Source: Rhodococcus sp. ARC_M6 (GTDB lineage Bacteria; Actinomycetota; Actinomycetes; Mycobacteriales; Mycobacteriaceae). Taken from it: DNA of 64,000 bases. The notes beneath the pieces are model-generated. The model saw only the letters and a list, made by a program, of their open reading frames with translations. It searched no databases and had not been told where the DNA came from. Below are positions 10,671 to 18,721 of this stretch, piece by piece. Made by a program: the position numbers and the translations under genes. The stretch spans positions 1-64,000 of the forward strand of contig NZ_JALGQH010000017.1 of NCBI RefSeq assembly GCF_022810305.1. The letters run 5' to 3'. Positions within the stretch are counted from its first letter, which is position 1, and each line of letters begins with the position of its first letter.

Positions 10671-10689
10671 AGTTAACGATTAGTTAACG
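10671..10689. promoter_or_regulatory. Phased direct repeat AGTTAACG, putative operator
   Basis: AGTTAACG occurs at 10671-10678 and again at 10682-10689, exactly 11 bp apart (about one helical turn), in the 195-bp region between the divergent diguanylate cyclase and Rv0909-like genes. Each copy contains the palindrome GTTAAC. Phased direct repeats of this kind are typical of OmpR-family regulators (MtrA sites in actinobacteria have GTAAC-like direct repeats), but the assignment is only a suggestion. Confidence 0.4.
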
Positions 10690-10826
10690 GTACCTTGGAT
10701 TGGAAGCAGTGACAATCAGGTGGCCGTCGTTCTTGGCATACTTCGTCTGTACCTGTGAGAATCAAGCGTGCGCGGAGTTTCGCATTCCGCGATAGATGTG
10801 CGTCAGCACTGGGAGAGGACACGGAC

Positions 10827-11018
10827 ATGGGTTTCCTGGACAGCGTCAAGGGTCTCGTCGAAAAAGGTCAGGAACTGGCATCGGAGAATTCCGACAAGGT
10901 TCACGACGCGATCGACAAAGTAGCTGACATCGCCGACGGCAAGACCGGCGGCAAGTACGGCGACCAGATCGACAAAGCAGCCGAAGCTGCCAAGAAGGCT
11001 GTTCCCGAAAAGGAGTAG
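10827..11018 (+). CDS. Small Rv0909/MT0933-type antitoxin-like protein
   Basis: 63 residues from the ATG at 10827, with GGGAGAGGA 7-15 nt upstream fixing the start. It begins MGFLDSVKGLVEKGQELASEN and is Lys/Asp/Ala-rich and helical, matching the MT0933-type 'antitoxin' family of which M. tuberculosis Rv0909 is the named member. In M. tuberculosis the gene lies next to Rv0910, an SRPBCC protein described as its toxin partner. Here the Rv0910-like gene is at 20432, about 9.4 kb away. A strong hairpin terminator follows, so this gene is its own transcription unit. The toxin-antitoxin role is annotation-based and not obvious from sequence. Confidence 0.82.
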   Translation: MGFLDSVKGLVEKGQELASENSDKVHDAIDKVADIADGKTGGKYGDQIDKAAEAAKKAVPEKE

Positions 11019-11030
11019 TCACCAAAGCTC

Positions 11031-11064
11031 AGGAGCCCGCAGCCCGTCGAGGTTGCGGGCTCCT
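11031..11064 (+). terminator. Hairpin terminator after the Rv0909-like gene
   Basis: Perfect 11-bp arms AGGAGCCCGCA (11031-11041) and TGCGGGCTCCT (11054-11064) with a 12-nt loop, 13 nt after the stop codon. There is no long T-run, as is usual for high-GC actinobacterial terminators. Confidence 0.75.
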
Positions 11065-11111
11065 GTGCGTCCACTGGGCGAATTCCCAGGGTGGGCAGGC
11101 ACAATAGGCGG

Positions 11112-12773
11112 GTGAACTTCACCTGGATTCTGCTGGTAGTCATCGCCGCCATCGCAGTCACCGGGCTGGCGAATCGCCGAAACCTACAGGCGCCCCTCGT
11201 TCTGGTTGCGGTCGGTTCGGCTGCGTCGTTCATTCCGGGAATGCCTCGGCCAGAACTGGATCCACACGTCATTCTCGGCGTGGTGCTGCCGCCGTTGCTG
11301 TATTCGGCGGCCCTCAAATTCTCGGTGGCGACATTCAAACGGAACCTTGCGCCGATCCTGCGCCTGGGCGTAGGCATGGTTCTGGTCACGGCCGGCGTCG
11401 TAGCCTTCTTCGCCGAATGGTTGGTACCGGAACTCACGATCGGTGCCGCATTGGTTCTCGGGGCGGTCATCGCGCCCACCGACGCGGTCAGTGCCGTGGC
11501 GGTAGGCCAGAAACTGGGACTTCCGAAGCGCGTCATAGCAATTCTCACCGGTGAGGGCCTGGTCAACGACGCAACCGCACTGACGTTGTTCACCGTCGCG
11601 GTAGCTGCGGTGACGGGCACGCGGATCGCGACGGACTCACCGCTGTTGTTCTTCGCTTACGAAGTGGTGGGCGGCATCGTGATCGGGTTGGTACTCGCGT
11701 TCATCGTGAAGTTCGTGCGTGCGCGGATGTACGATTCACCGCTCGAAACGGGTCTGGGACTGGTCCTTCCGTTTGCCGCGTATCTGGCTGCCGAAGAGCT
11801 TCACGCGTCGGGTGTTTTGGCAGTTGTGGTCGCAGGCTTGGTAATCGGGCACTATTCGACGGATGCGTCGATCATGACGAGGTTGCAGGAGCGATCGGTC
11901 TGGTCGAGCCTGGAGACACTACTCGAGATGTTCGTGTTCGCGTACATGGGTTTGCAGTTGAGTTTCGTGATCGACGATGTTGTGGCGGACGGGCTTCCGG
12001 TGGTCCACGTGTTCTTCTACGGGCTTGCGGTGTTGGCCGTGGTGATCGTGATCCGGCCGGTGTGGTTGTTCCTGAGTTACTCACGGGTGCGTTTCGGTGT
12101 GACATTCCGCCGAGGGCTTCGTCAGAAACAGCTGTCGTGGAAACAGAATCTAGTGGTGTCCTGGGCCGGAATGCGCGGAGTAGTCACCCTCGCAGCGGCC
12201 GGAGGTATTCCCTTTGCTCTTTCGACCGGTGAGCCGTTTCCCGGACGCGGTGTCATCCAAGCCATCGCTTTCATCGTCGCCGTCGGGACTCTGCTCTTGC
12301 AGGGTTCGACCCTGCCGTTCTTGATTCGCCGGCTGGATGTAGCCGATCCGTACGAGACGTTGCGTAACCAGGAACAGATGGAGTTGGCGCGCAACATCTC
12401 TCGTCGGGCCGGCGAGAAAGCGCTGGCAGAGGTAGCCGCTCATCCGCCGCCGGAAATCGACAGCAAGGAATTGCAAGCGATCGTCGAGCGGGTGCGAAGG
12501 TCGATGCAGGCCCGTCTTCAAGTCCAGGAGACTGACGAGGACAATGACCGTGAGGCGGCGATGTGGCATGCGGGAGCGTTGTTCGACAAGTTCCGGCACC
12601 AGTCGCTGCGCTCGCAGCGTGTGGCACTGATTGCGGCGCGGGACAGCGGCGATCTGGACGACGACGTCTTGCGTACCGTGTTGGAAGGTCTTGATCTCGA
12701 GGAGGCCGCTGCCGAAGAACGGGTACGACGCCGTCGTGCGCGGGTGGCGGCAAAAGGAGAAGGTACGTCATGA
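11112..12773 (+). CDS. Na+/H+ antiporter, CPA1 family
   Basis: About 553 residues from the GTG at 11112; a GTG seven codons upstream (11091) is an alternative. Eleven to twelve hydrophobic segments occupy the first ~400 residues and include the exchanger motifs 'LPPLLYSAAL' and 'GAVIAPTDAVSAVAV...GLVNDATALTLF', where the conserved Asp residues of the ion-binding site sit. A ~140-residue charged cytoplasmic tail follows. The family exchanges Na+ or K+ for protons across the inner membrane. Its last bases overlap the lipase start (ATGA), so it heads a run of closely packed genes reaching to 18.2 kb. The ion preference cannot be deduced. Confidence 0.88.
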   Translation: MNFTWILLVVIAAIAVTGLANRRNLQAPLVLVAVGSAASFIPGMPRPELDPHVILGVVLPPLLYSAALKFSVATFKRNLAPILRLGVGMVLVTAGVVAFFAEWLVPELTIGAALVLGAVIAPTDAVSAVAVGQKLGLPKRVIAILTGEGLVNDATALTLFTVAVAAVTGTRIATDSPLLFFAYEVVGGIVIGLVLAFIVKFVRARMYDSPLETGLGLVLPFAAYLAAEELHASGVLAVVVAGLVIGHYSTDASIMTRLQERSVWSSLETLLEMFVFAYMGLQLSFVIDDVVADGLPVVHVFFYGLAVLAVVIVIRPVWLFLSYSRVRFGVTFRRGLRQKQLSWKQNLVVSWAGMRGVVTLAAAGGIPFALSTGEPFPGRGVIQAIAFIVAVGTLLLQGSTLPFLIRRLDVADPYETLRNQEQMELARNISRRAGEKALAEVAAHPPPEIDSKELQAIVERVRRSMQARLQVQETDEDNDREAAMWHAGALFDKFRHQSLRSQRVALIAARDSGDLDDDVLRTVLEGLDLEEAAAEERVRRRRARVAAKGEGTS

Positions 12774-13999
12774 GCGTAGGTAGTTCGAGAGTTCGGCGAT
12801 CGGTCTGGGGCGCACTCGCGGTGGGCGCCGTGGTGTTGAGTGCGGCGTGTGGATCGGCCGGGTCCGATGCACCTGCCACGATGTCGTCGACTGCTCCGTC
12901 GGCCTCTCCCTCGGTAGATGAACAGTCGAGTGCTCAGCGCGGCGTCGTCTTCGAGAACGAGCCGTTCACGACAACAGCAGAAGTGACCGGCACCGGTGCA
13001 ACTGCCCGGAAGATTCTCTACGGTTCGACCTCCGGCATCGACGGCCGCGAAACCCGAGTTTCGGGAACGGTGTTCACCCCACCGGGAACTCCGCCCGAAG
13101 GGGGATGGCCAATCGTCTCCGTCGGACACGGCACCACCGGCATTTCCGATGACTGCGCTCCGTCTACCTCACCGACACTCTTCGGTGCAATGGGTTTGGT
13201 GGCGCCGCTCCTGAAGTCCGGATACGTTGTTGCCGCGACGGATTTCGAAGGCCTCGGTACCGACGGTCCACACCCGTACCTGCAACCGGATACCGCCGCC
13301 TACAACGTCATCGACGCGGTTCGTGCTGTTCGAAACGTTGTCCCGGATACCTCGACTCGGTGGGCGAGCTTGGGGCTCTCGCAAGGTGGGCAGGCATCGT
13401 GGGCGGCCGCAGAGAAGGCTGGCGACTACGGCGATGGACTCGAATTCGTCGGTGCGGCAAACCTTTCACCCGCGGCCGATATCTCACCGATCATCACCAG
13501 TGGAGCAGACGTGAATCTATCTCTGCCTCAACAACTGTTGCTTCCTTACGTTTTGGAGGGGTTGTCACAGATGCATCCCGAACTCGATCGGGGTGACTAC
13601 GTGCACGGTGCGTTCGCGGAAAATTACGAACTACTGTCTTCGTGCCTCACCGCCCGCGCGAGCGAGAAGTTCGGGCTGGCCGGCAAGGTCACTGCGGCGG
13701 ACACCCGGCCGAGTACAGATGCCGACGCCGATCGAATTCACGGCTGGCTGAGCGACATTGCACTGCCGCGGCAACGGGCGAGCGGCCCTCTGTACGTGGT
13801 GGTCGGTGGAAACGACAATCTGATTCGACCCGAGTGGACCGAAGCTGCCGTGGGCCGTGCCTGTGCTGACGGTGACGTGATCGAATTCGTGTCCCGGCCC
13901 GGGGAGGGGCACGCAGACGGCAAAGCGGTTCCCGGTGCCGTCGCCTGGATTCAAGATCGCTTTGCCGGAGTTCCGGCCCCGAACAACTGCGGCGCGTAG
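12770..13999 (+). CDS. Secreted lipase/esterase lipoprotein (secretory lipase family)
   Basis: 409 residues with a lipoprotein signal peptide (hydrophobic stretch to residue 26, lipobox LSAAC, Cys27), then a Ser/Thr/Ala-rich linker and an alpha/beta-hydrolase domain. The nucleophile elbow is GLSQGG with Ser204, the oxyanion segment is 'SVGHGTTG', and the likely acid and base are in 'GGNDNLI' and 'GEGHADG'. This pattern fits the secretory lipase (LIP) family common in mycolic-acid bacteria. It probably acts on acyl esters at the cell surface. Its start overlaps the antiporter stop and its stop abuts the next start, indicating translational coupling. Why a lipase sits in a transport operon is unclear; released short-chain acids could feed the symporters downstream. 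Confidence 0.85.
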   Translation: MSVGSSRVRRSVWGALAVGAVVLSAACGSAGSDAPATMSSTAPSASPSVDEQSSAQRGVVFENEPFTTTAEVTGTGATARKILYGSTSGIDGRETRVSGTVFTPPGTPPEGGWPIVSVGHGTTGISDDCAPSTSPTLFGAMGLVAPLLKSGYVVAATDFEGLGTDGPHPYLQPDTAAYNVIDAVRAVRNVVPDTSTRWASLGLSQGGQASWAAAEKAGDYGDGLEFVGAANLSPAADISPIITSGADVNLSLPQQLLLPYVLEGLSQMHPELDRGDYVHGAFAENYELLSSCLTARASEKFGLAGKVTAADTRPSTDADADRIHGWLSDIALPRQRASGPLYVVVGGNDNLIRPEWTEAAVGRACADGDVIEFVSRPGEGHADGKAVPGAVAWIQDRFAGVPAPNNCGA

Positions 14000-15217
14000 A
14001 TGAGTCCGACGGTAGCCGCGCTGTTCATCGGGATAGTCGTCGTTCTGGTGGTGGGTTTGACGGCGGTCTGGATGCGTACCAGACGCGAAGTCACCTCTCC
14101 GTCGGAACGCGCCGTTCATGCAGCCTTGCACACGGCTTCACTTGCAGCGCGGCCACTTCGGCGTGGACTCGACAGTGAATCTGCTGCCGAAGCCGCACCG
14201 CACCTGCGTGAGTTGACCGGTGCTCGAGGTTTGGGAATCGCCGACGCTACCGGAGCCGTGCTGACCTGGAACGGACCCCACGGAACGCTGGCCGAACAGT
14301 TTCACGATGCCGCGGTCCGCGCGATCGAGGGGGAGCGCCGCGTCCTGGTGACCTACGCAGACTTGGTGCGGGGCAACGGGGATCACGGTGTTCGCGCACT
14401 GATCGTGCAGCCGATGGTCATCGAGGACACCGGCGTCGTCGGGGTGCTGGGTGTCGTCACCACCGAGGATCCGTGGCCGGGAATGCTGGGCGCAATCACG
14501 GATGTAGCTCGATATGCCTGCAGCCAAATCGAATTGGCAGATCTGGATGCTTCGCGTGCACGACTCGATCGCGCGGAAGTTCGCGCTCTGCGGGCGCAGA
14601 TCAGTCCACACTTCATCTACAACGCACTCAACACTGTCGCGTCGTTTGTGCGCACCGATCCGAATCGCGCGCGTGAGCTCATTCTCGAGTTCGCCGATTT
14701 CACTCGCTACTCGTTCCGCTCGGCGGGTGAATTCACGCTGCTGGCAGACGAATTGCGCAACATCGACCGATACCTGACCCTCGAGCGGGCCAGGTTCGGT
14801 GATGCGCTCGGCGTGAAACTGCAGGTGGCACCGGAAGTGCTCAATGTGGTTCTTCCGTTTCTGGCTCTTCAGCCGCTGGTCGAGAACGCCGTCCGCCACG
14901 GTATTTCCGGCAAGGCGGACGGCGGCACCATCAGCATCATTGCGGCAGACGAAGGGCCCGACTGCGTCATCAGTGTCGAGGACGACGGCGTCGGAATGGA
15001 CCCGGATCTGTTGCGGTTCGGGTCCCTCGATGCCATCGAATCCGGTCCCGGTCGGCCCAGTGCACGGGAAGCCGCACATGTCGGCTTGGCCAATGTGGAC
15101 GACCGTTTGCGTGCGGCATTCGGCAACGATTACGGCCTGGTGGTGGAAACCGCACCGGGCGCCGGAACGAAGGTCAGCATGCGCGTACCCAAGTTCAAGC
15201 AGGGCATACATGCGTGA
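14000..15217 (+). CDS. LytS/YehU-type sensor histidine kinase
   Basis: 405 residues. A single N-terminal membrane helix (residues 4-25) is followed by a GAF-like sensory region (about 55-180) and a His_kinase domain of the LytS/YehU (BtsS) family, with the phosphorylation motif AQISPHFIYNALN and His204. The ATPase part shows the N-box 'QPLVENAVRHGI' and G-box 'DDGVGMD'. Family members pair with LytTR response regulators; the next gene is one. In E. coli the related BtsS/BtsR system senses pyruvate and controls a transporter. The lack of a multi-helix 5TM sensor domain means the ligand is probably different or cytoplasmic. The ATG directly follows the lipase stop codon. Confidence 0.88.
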   Translation: MSPTVAALFIGIVVVLVVGLTAVWMRTRREVTSPSERAVHAALHTASLAARPLRRGLDSESAAEAAPHLRELTGARGLGIADATGAVLTWNGPHGTLAEQFHDAAVRAIEGERRVLVTYADLVRGNGDHGVRALIVQPMVIEDTGVVGVLGVVTTEDPWPGMLGAITDVARYACSQIELADLDASRARLDRAEVRALRAQISPHFIYNALNTVASFVRTDPNRARELILEFADFTRYSFRSAGEFTLLADELRNIDRYLTLERARFGDALGVKLQVAPEVLNVVLPFLALQPLVENAVRHGISGKADGGTISIIAADEGPDCVISVEDDGVGMDPDLLRFGSLDAIESGPGRPSAREAAHVGLANVDDRLRAAFGNDYGLVVETAPGAGTKVSMRVPKFKQGIHA

Positions 15218-15286
15218 GCAGGGCCTTGCCTGTGATTCGGGGCTTTACGGGCCAGTGGCGACGCGTCGTGGGAACATAGGGCTGCT

Positions 15287-16078
15287 GTGAATGAGACTGA
15301 CATGGGTGCCCAATTGACCGTCCTGGCCGTCGACGACGAAAAACCGGCGCTCGACGAGCTGGCTTTTCTGCTGCGCGCACAAGCGCCGGTAGCGCATGTC
15401 CATACGGCGTCCGATGCGACGACGGCACTGCGGATCCTTCGCGACGGCGGAATCGACGCGGTCTTTCTCGACATCAACATGCCAGGCCTCGACGGTTTGG
15501 AACTGGCCGGGATCCTCTCCAATTTTGCGACTCCACCGCCCGTCGTTTTTGTTACCGCGCATGATGACCGTGCAGTGGCGGCGTTTGATCTGGGCGCGGT
15601 CGACTACCTCCTCAAACCGCTCCGCGAAGAGCGGTTGGCGCAGGCAGTGCTTCGCATCGTCGGTTTGGCGGGGCGTAGTCAGGGTGCGGTCAAGCCTGAT
15701 CCAGCGCCCGGAGACGAAGTGATTCCCGTCGAACTCGGCGGGGTCACCACTTTGGTGCAGCGTTCGTCGGTGGAGTGGGTGGAAGCCGACGGTGACTATG
15801 CGCGCTTGCATACCGCCGGTAAGTCGCATCTCGTCCGGATACCCATCTCGACTCTCGAATCTCGGTGGGCCGAAGCGGGTTTCTTGCGGGTGCACCGTTC
15901 CTATCTGGTGTCGCTGGCGCTGGTGACCGGAATTCGTACCGTCGGTAGCGGTTTGGTGGTGACGCTGCGTCCGCACGCCGGGAAACCGCCGGTGGAGTTG
16001 CCCGTGAGCCGTCGGCATACCCGTGAACTGAAGGATCGTTTGGTCCGTGCGCCCAAACAGAGTTGGTTGTCGCGGTGA
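15287..16078 (+). CDS. LytTR-family response regulator
   Basis: 263 residues from a GTG start; an ATG five codons later is an alternative. Receiver domain with acidic pocket DDE (16-18), phospho-acceptor Asp62 in AVFLDINMPGLDG and Lys in LLKPL, then a C-terminal LytTR DNA-binding domain (about 150-255) with 'VEWVEADGDYARLHT' and 'FLRVHRSYLVSL'. It is the cognate regulator of the LytS-type kinase 69 nt upstream. LytTR regulators often control the adjacent transporter; here the two following genes encode a DUF485 protein and a solute:sodium symporter, making these the likely target. Its stop overlaps the next start (GTGA). Confidence 0.9.
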   Translation: MNETDMGAQLTVLAVDDEKPALDELAFLLRAQAPVAHVHTASDATTALRILRDGGIDAVFLDINMPGLDGLELAGILSNFATPPPVVFVTAHDDRAVAAFDLGAVDYLLKPLREERLAQAVLRIVGLAGRSQGAVKPDPAPGDEVIPVELGGVTTLVQRSSVEWVEADGDYARLHTAGKSHLVRIPISTLESRWAEAGFLRVHRSYLVSLALVTGIRTVGSGLVVTLRPHAGKPPVELPVSRRHTRELKDRLVRAPKQSWLSR

Positions 16079-16446
16079 GCGCGCAGTCGGATCCGTCTGC
16101 ACGCCAGCGAGTGGTTTTGGCGCATCGTCACGGCGCTCGCATAGTCCGAACCCGGGTGGAGGTCCAGGAACAGACCGAGGTCGGTGACGCCATGATCCAG
16201 GGTCTGGTGCGCGCGCAGTTGGGTCTGGCGATTCGGTTGGCGGTGGTCGCGGCTGGGTTGTTGTGCGCCATACCGCTGTTGACCACACTCTTTCCGGCAC
16301 TGTCGGCCTATTCGGTGTGGGGTATCAGGCTTCCGTGGTTGGTGATGGGCGGCGCCGTCTATCCGCTGCTGTTGATTACCGGCTGGGTGTTCGTGCGCCG
16401 GGCCGAGCGCAACGAGCAGGATTTCACCGACCTCGTGGACGACTGA
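16075..16446 (+). CDS. DUF485-like small membrane subunit of a symporter
   Basis: 123 residues from the GTG at 16075, which overlaps the stop of the response regulator. Two hydrophobic segments (about residues 52-72 and 84-106) are followed by a short charged tail (RRAERNEQDFTDLVDD). This topology and its place directly before a sodium:solute symporter identify it as a DUF485-type partner (YjcH in E. coli beside ActP). It is slightly longer than usual because of a polar 45-residue N-terminus. The function of DUF485 proteins is not firmly established; a helper role for the transporter is inferred from constant linkage. Confidence 0.75.
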   Translation: MSAQSDPSARQRVVLAHRHGARIVRTRVEVQEQTEVGDAMIQGLVRAQLGLAIRLAVVAAGLLCAIPLLTTLFPALSAYSVWGIRLPWLVMGGAVYPLLLITGWVFVRRAERNEQDFTDLVDD

Positions 16447-16456
16447 GCGCGTCGTC

Positions 16457-18208
16457 GTGGGTGGGCATTCGATTCCGGTGTTGACCGTGTTGGGCATCGT
16501 CGCTGCGGCAGTGGCGACGGTCGCGATCGGTATTTACGGGGTGCGGCTTTCTCGCACCACCTCGGATTTTCTGGTCGCCTCGCGCAGCGTGGGTCCGCGG
16601 TGGAACGCCACGGCAATTTCAGGCGAGTACCTCTCGGCGGCTTCCTTTCTCGGTGTTGCCGGGTTGGTGGCAAAGTACGGGGCGGACGCATTGTGGTATC
16701 CGATCGGATTCACTGCCGGGTACTTGGCCTTGCTTCTTTTTGTTGCCGCGCCGCTGCGCAGATCAGGCGCCTACACGGTTCCCGACTTTGCAGAATTTCG
16801 TTTGGGCTCACCGCGTTTGCGCAAACTGGCGATGCTGGTGGTCGCGATGATTTGCATCCTGTATCTGATCCCGCAGTTTCAAGGAGCCGGCCTCACACTC
16901 AATATCCTTCTGGGCGTTCCCAGTTGGATCGGCGGAGTTGTCGTCGGGCTGATCGTTATCGCCAATGTGGTGGGCGGCGGGATGCGCTCCATCACGTTTG
17001 TCCAGGCATTTCAGTATTGGCTCAAGCTGACGGCGGTCGCCATTCCCGCCGTCGCGCTGACCTTCTATTTCTTTGCCGACGAACATGACGTGGGTGCGCC
17101 GGCGCCGCCGACGGTCAGCGAACAGACCACCGTCGACATCACTACCGATGTCGTGGTGCAGGTTTCGGAACCGGTGACCGTGCGAGGCGGAGATGTCGAC
17201 GGCAGTCCGATCTCGGGGACCGTCGTCCTCCAGCCCGGTGAGCACACGCTCGGCGAGGGTATGTCCATGGTTCTCGATGCCGGTGCTGCCGTTCCGGTCG
17301 TAGCCGGTGCACCAGCCCAGAACTCGGATTGGATTTCGCCCGGGTGGGGATTCGGTGGACCCCATCCGATGTATCAGGTGTACTCACTGATGCTCGCGAC
17401 GTTCCTCGGAACTCTCGGTCTGCCACACGTACTCGTGCGTTTCTACACCAACCCGGATGGGCGGGCCGCACGCTTGACGTCGTTGGCGGTGGTGGGGCTG
17501 GTCAGCGTGTTCTATCTATTTCCGATGCTGCTCGGAGTGTTTGCGCGGTTGTACGTTCCGCAGTTGCTGATTACCGGAACGTCGGATGCTGCGGTTCTGC
17601 TGCTCCCCGGTTCGGTGTTTTCCGGGTGGGGTGGGCAGTTGTTGGCCGCGCTGGTGGCGTCGGGCGCTATCGCGGCGTTCCTGTCGACCTCCTCGGGTCT
17701 GCTGGTCAGTATTGCCGGAGTGATCAGTACTGATGTCCTGCGTGGACGGGTGCGTGATTTCCGCATCGCTGCACTGCTGGCTGGTGTGATTCCACTCCTT
17801 ATGTCCCTTGCCGTGGTGTCAGTCGACCTCTCCCGCACTGTCGGGTTGGTGTTTGCCGTCGCGGCGTCGACACTCTGTCCTTTGCTGCTCCTGGGCGTCT
17901 GGTGGCGCGGATTGACCGCGGTGGGCGCAGGTGCCGGAATGGTGGTGGGTGGATTCGTGGCCGGGTCGGCCGCGACCGTCGCTATCCTCGGCGGATTGTC
18001 GGAGACGGTGCTCAGCGGTTGGCCCGCCGCGATCTTCGCGTTTCCGGCAGCAGTCAGTGTGCCGCTCGCATTCGTGACGATGATCGTGGTGAGCAAGGCG
18101 TCGAGTAAGCAAATACCTGCAGATATCGCACGGATCTTTACCCGAATGCATGCACCCGAGCGCCTTGGTATGGGGTCCGACCGCGAAGAAGATCTGCGTC
18201 AGCCCTAG
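16457..18208 (+). CDS. Sodium:solute symporter (SSS family) with an extracytoplasmic insert
   Basis: 583 residues, GTG start 10 nt after the DUF485 gene. About thirteen membrane segments and SSS signatures (GEYLSAASFLG, PDFAEFRLGS, GTLGLPHVLVRFYT) place it with ActP/MctC-type monocarboxylate symporters. Between about residues 207 and 295 there is a polar, beta-rich insert (TTVDITTDVVVQVSEPVTVRG and onward) that is absent from the second symporter in this window. It carries no cysteines and would lie outside the membrane, possibly as a ligand-gating or envelope-contact domain. Likely substrate: a short monocarboxylate such as acetate, pyruvate or lactate. Control by the adjacent LytS/LytT pair is probable. 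Confidence 0.85.
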   Translation: MGGHSIPVLTVLGIVAAAVATVAIGIYGVRLSRTTSDFLVASRSVGPRWNATAISGEYLSAASFLGVAGLVAKYGADALWYPIGFTAGYLALLLFVAAPLRRSGAYTVPDFAEFRLGSPRLRKLAMLVVAMICILYLIPQFQGAGLTLNILLGVPSWIGGVVVGLIVIANVVGGGMRSITFVQAFQYWLKLTAVAIPAVALTFYFFADEHDVGAPAPPTVSEQTTVDITTDVVVQVSEPVTVRGGDVDGSPISGTVVLQPGEHTLGEGMSMVLDAGAAVPVVAGAPAQNSDWISPGWGFGGPHPMYQVYSLMLATFLGTLGLPHVLVRFYTNPDGRAARLTSLAVVGLVSVFYLFPMLLGVFARLYVPQLLITGTSDAAVLLLPGSVFSGWGGQLLAALVASGAIAAFLSTSSGLLVSIAGVISTDVLRGRVRDFRIAALLAGVIPLLMSLAVVSVDLSRTVGLVFAVAASTLCPLLLLGVWWRGLTAVGAGAGMVVGGFVAGSAATVAILGGLSETVLSGWPAAIFAFPAAVSVPLAFVTMIVVSKASSKQIPADIARIFTRMHAPERLGMGSDREEDLRQP

Positions 18209-18227
18209 ATTTTCGGTGCCGTTTGTC

Positions 18228-18250
18228 GCGCCAGGGTGACCGTTTGGCGC
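18228..18250 (+). terminator. Short hairpin after the first symporter gene
   Basis: GCGCCA (18228-18233) pairs with TGGCGC (18245-18250) around an 11-nt loop, 20 nt after the stop. There is no T-run, so this is a weak candidate that would separate the LytS/T operon from the next DUF485-mctC operon. Confidence 0.35.
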
Positions 18251-18269
18251 ACCGCCCGACAGCTCACCG

Positions 18270-18285
18270 TGTGAGCGTCACCACA
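18270..18285. promoter_or_regulatory. CRP/GlxR-like binding site upstream of DUF485-mctC
   Basis: TGTGAGCGTCACCACA matches the CRP/GlxR consensus TGTGA-N6-TCACA with one mismatch (CCACA). It lies about 75-90 nt upstream of the DUF485 start at 18359, in a region with further TGTGA/TCACA half-sites (18288-18299). GlxR in Corynebacterium is a CRP-type regulator of carbon metabolism, so cAMP-linked control of monocarboxylate uptake is plausible. Confidence 0.45.
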
Positions 18286-18358
18286 TTCACATTGTGTGAC
18301 TCCGATCTCACTAACGTCTGCAGGTAGTTCACTTCACACGCGAGGCGAGGAGCCGGCA

Positions 18359-18721
18359 GTGTCCACAGCGGAAATCAGTGAGGGAGCGTCGCAAGAGCGA
18401 CCTACCCCGGATGCTCAGGCATTCATAGACATGCAAGCAAGCCCGGAGTTCCAGGAACTCCGTACTCGACTGCGCAAGTTCGTTTTCCCCATCACTGCAT
18501 TCTTCCTGCTCTGGTATGCGGTGTACGTCTTACTCGCGACCTACGCCCATGACTTCATGGCCACCAAGGTCCTCGGCAACATCAATCTCGGCATCATCCT
18601 CGGGCTCGGTCAGTTCGTGACCACGTTCGTGATCACCGCCTGGTACGTGAAGTTCGCCAGCCGCGAGCTGGACCCGCGTTCCGCCGCTATCCGTGAAGAA
18701 CTGGAAGGTCCCGCATCGTGA
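18359..18721 (+). CDS. DUF485 family membrane protein
   Basis: 120 residues from the GTG at 18359, supported by GAGGCGAGGAG 8-18 nt upstream. The sequence has the DUF485 core: 'SPEFQELRTRLRKFVFPITAFFLLWYAVYVLLATYAHDFMATKV' with two transmembrane helices and a terminal 'ASRELDPRSAAIREELE'. Its last bases overlap the start of the symporter gene (GTGA), so the two are translationally coupled, as in the corynebacterial cg0952-mctC arrangement. It is a better match to DUF485 than the upstream copy at 16075, which suggests two independently acquired or diverged pairs. Confidence 0.88.
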   Translation: MSTAEISEGASQERPTPDAQAFIDMQASPEFQELRTRLRKFVFPITAFFLLWYAVYVLLATYAHDFMATKVLGNINLGIILGLGQFVTTFVITAWYVKFASRELDPRSAAIREELEGPAS

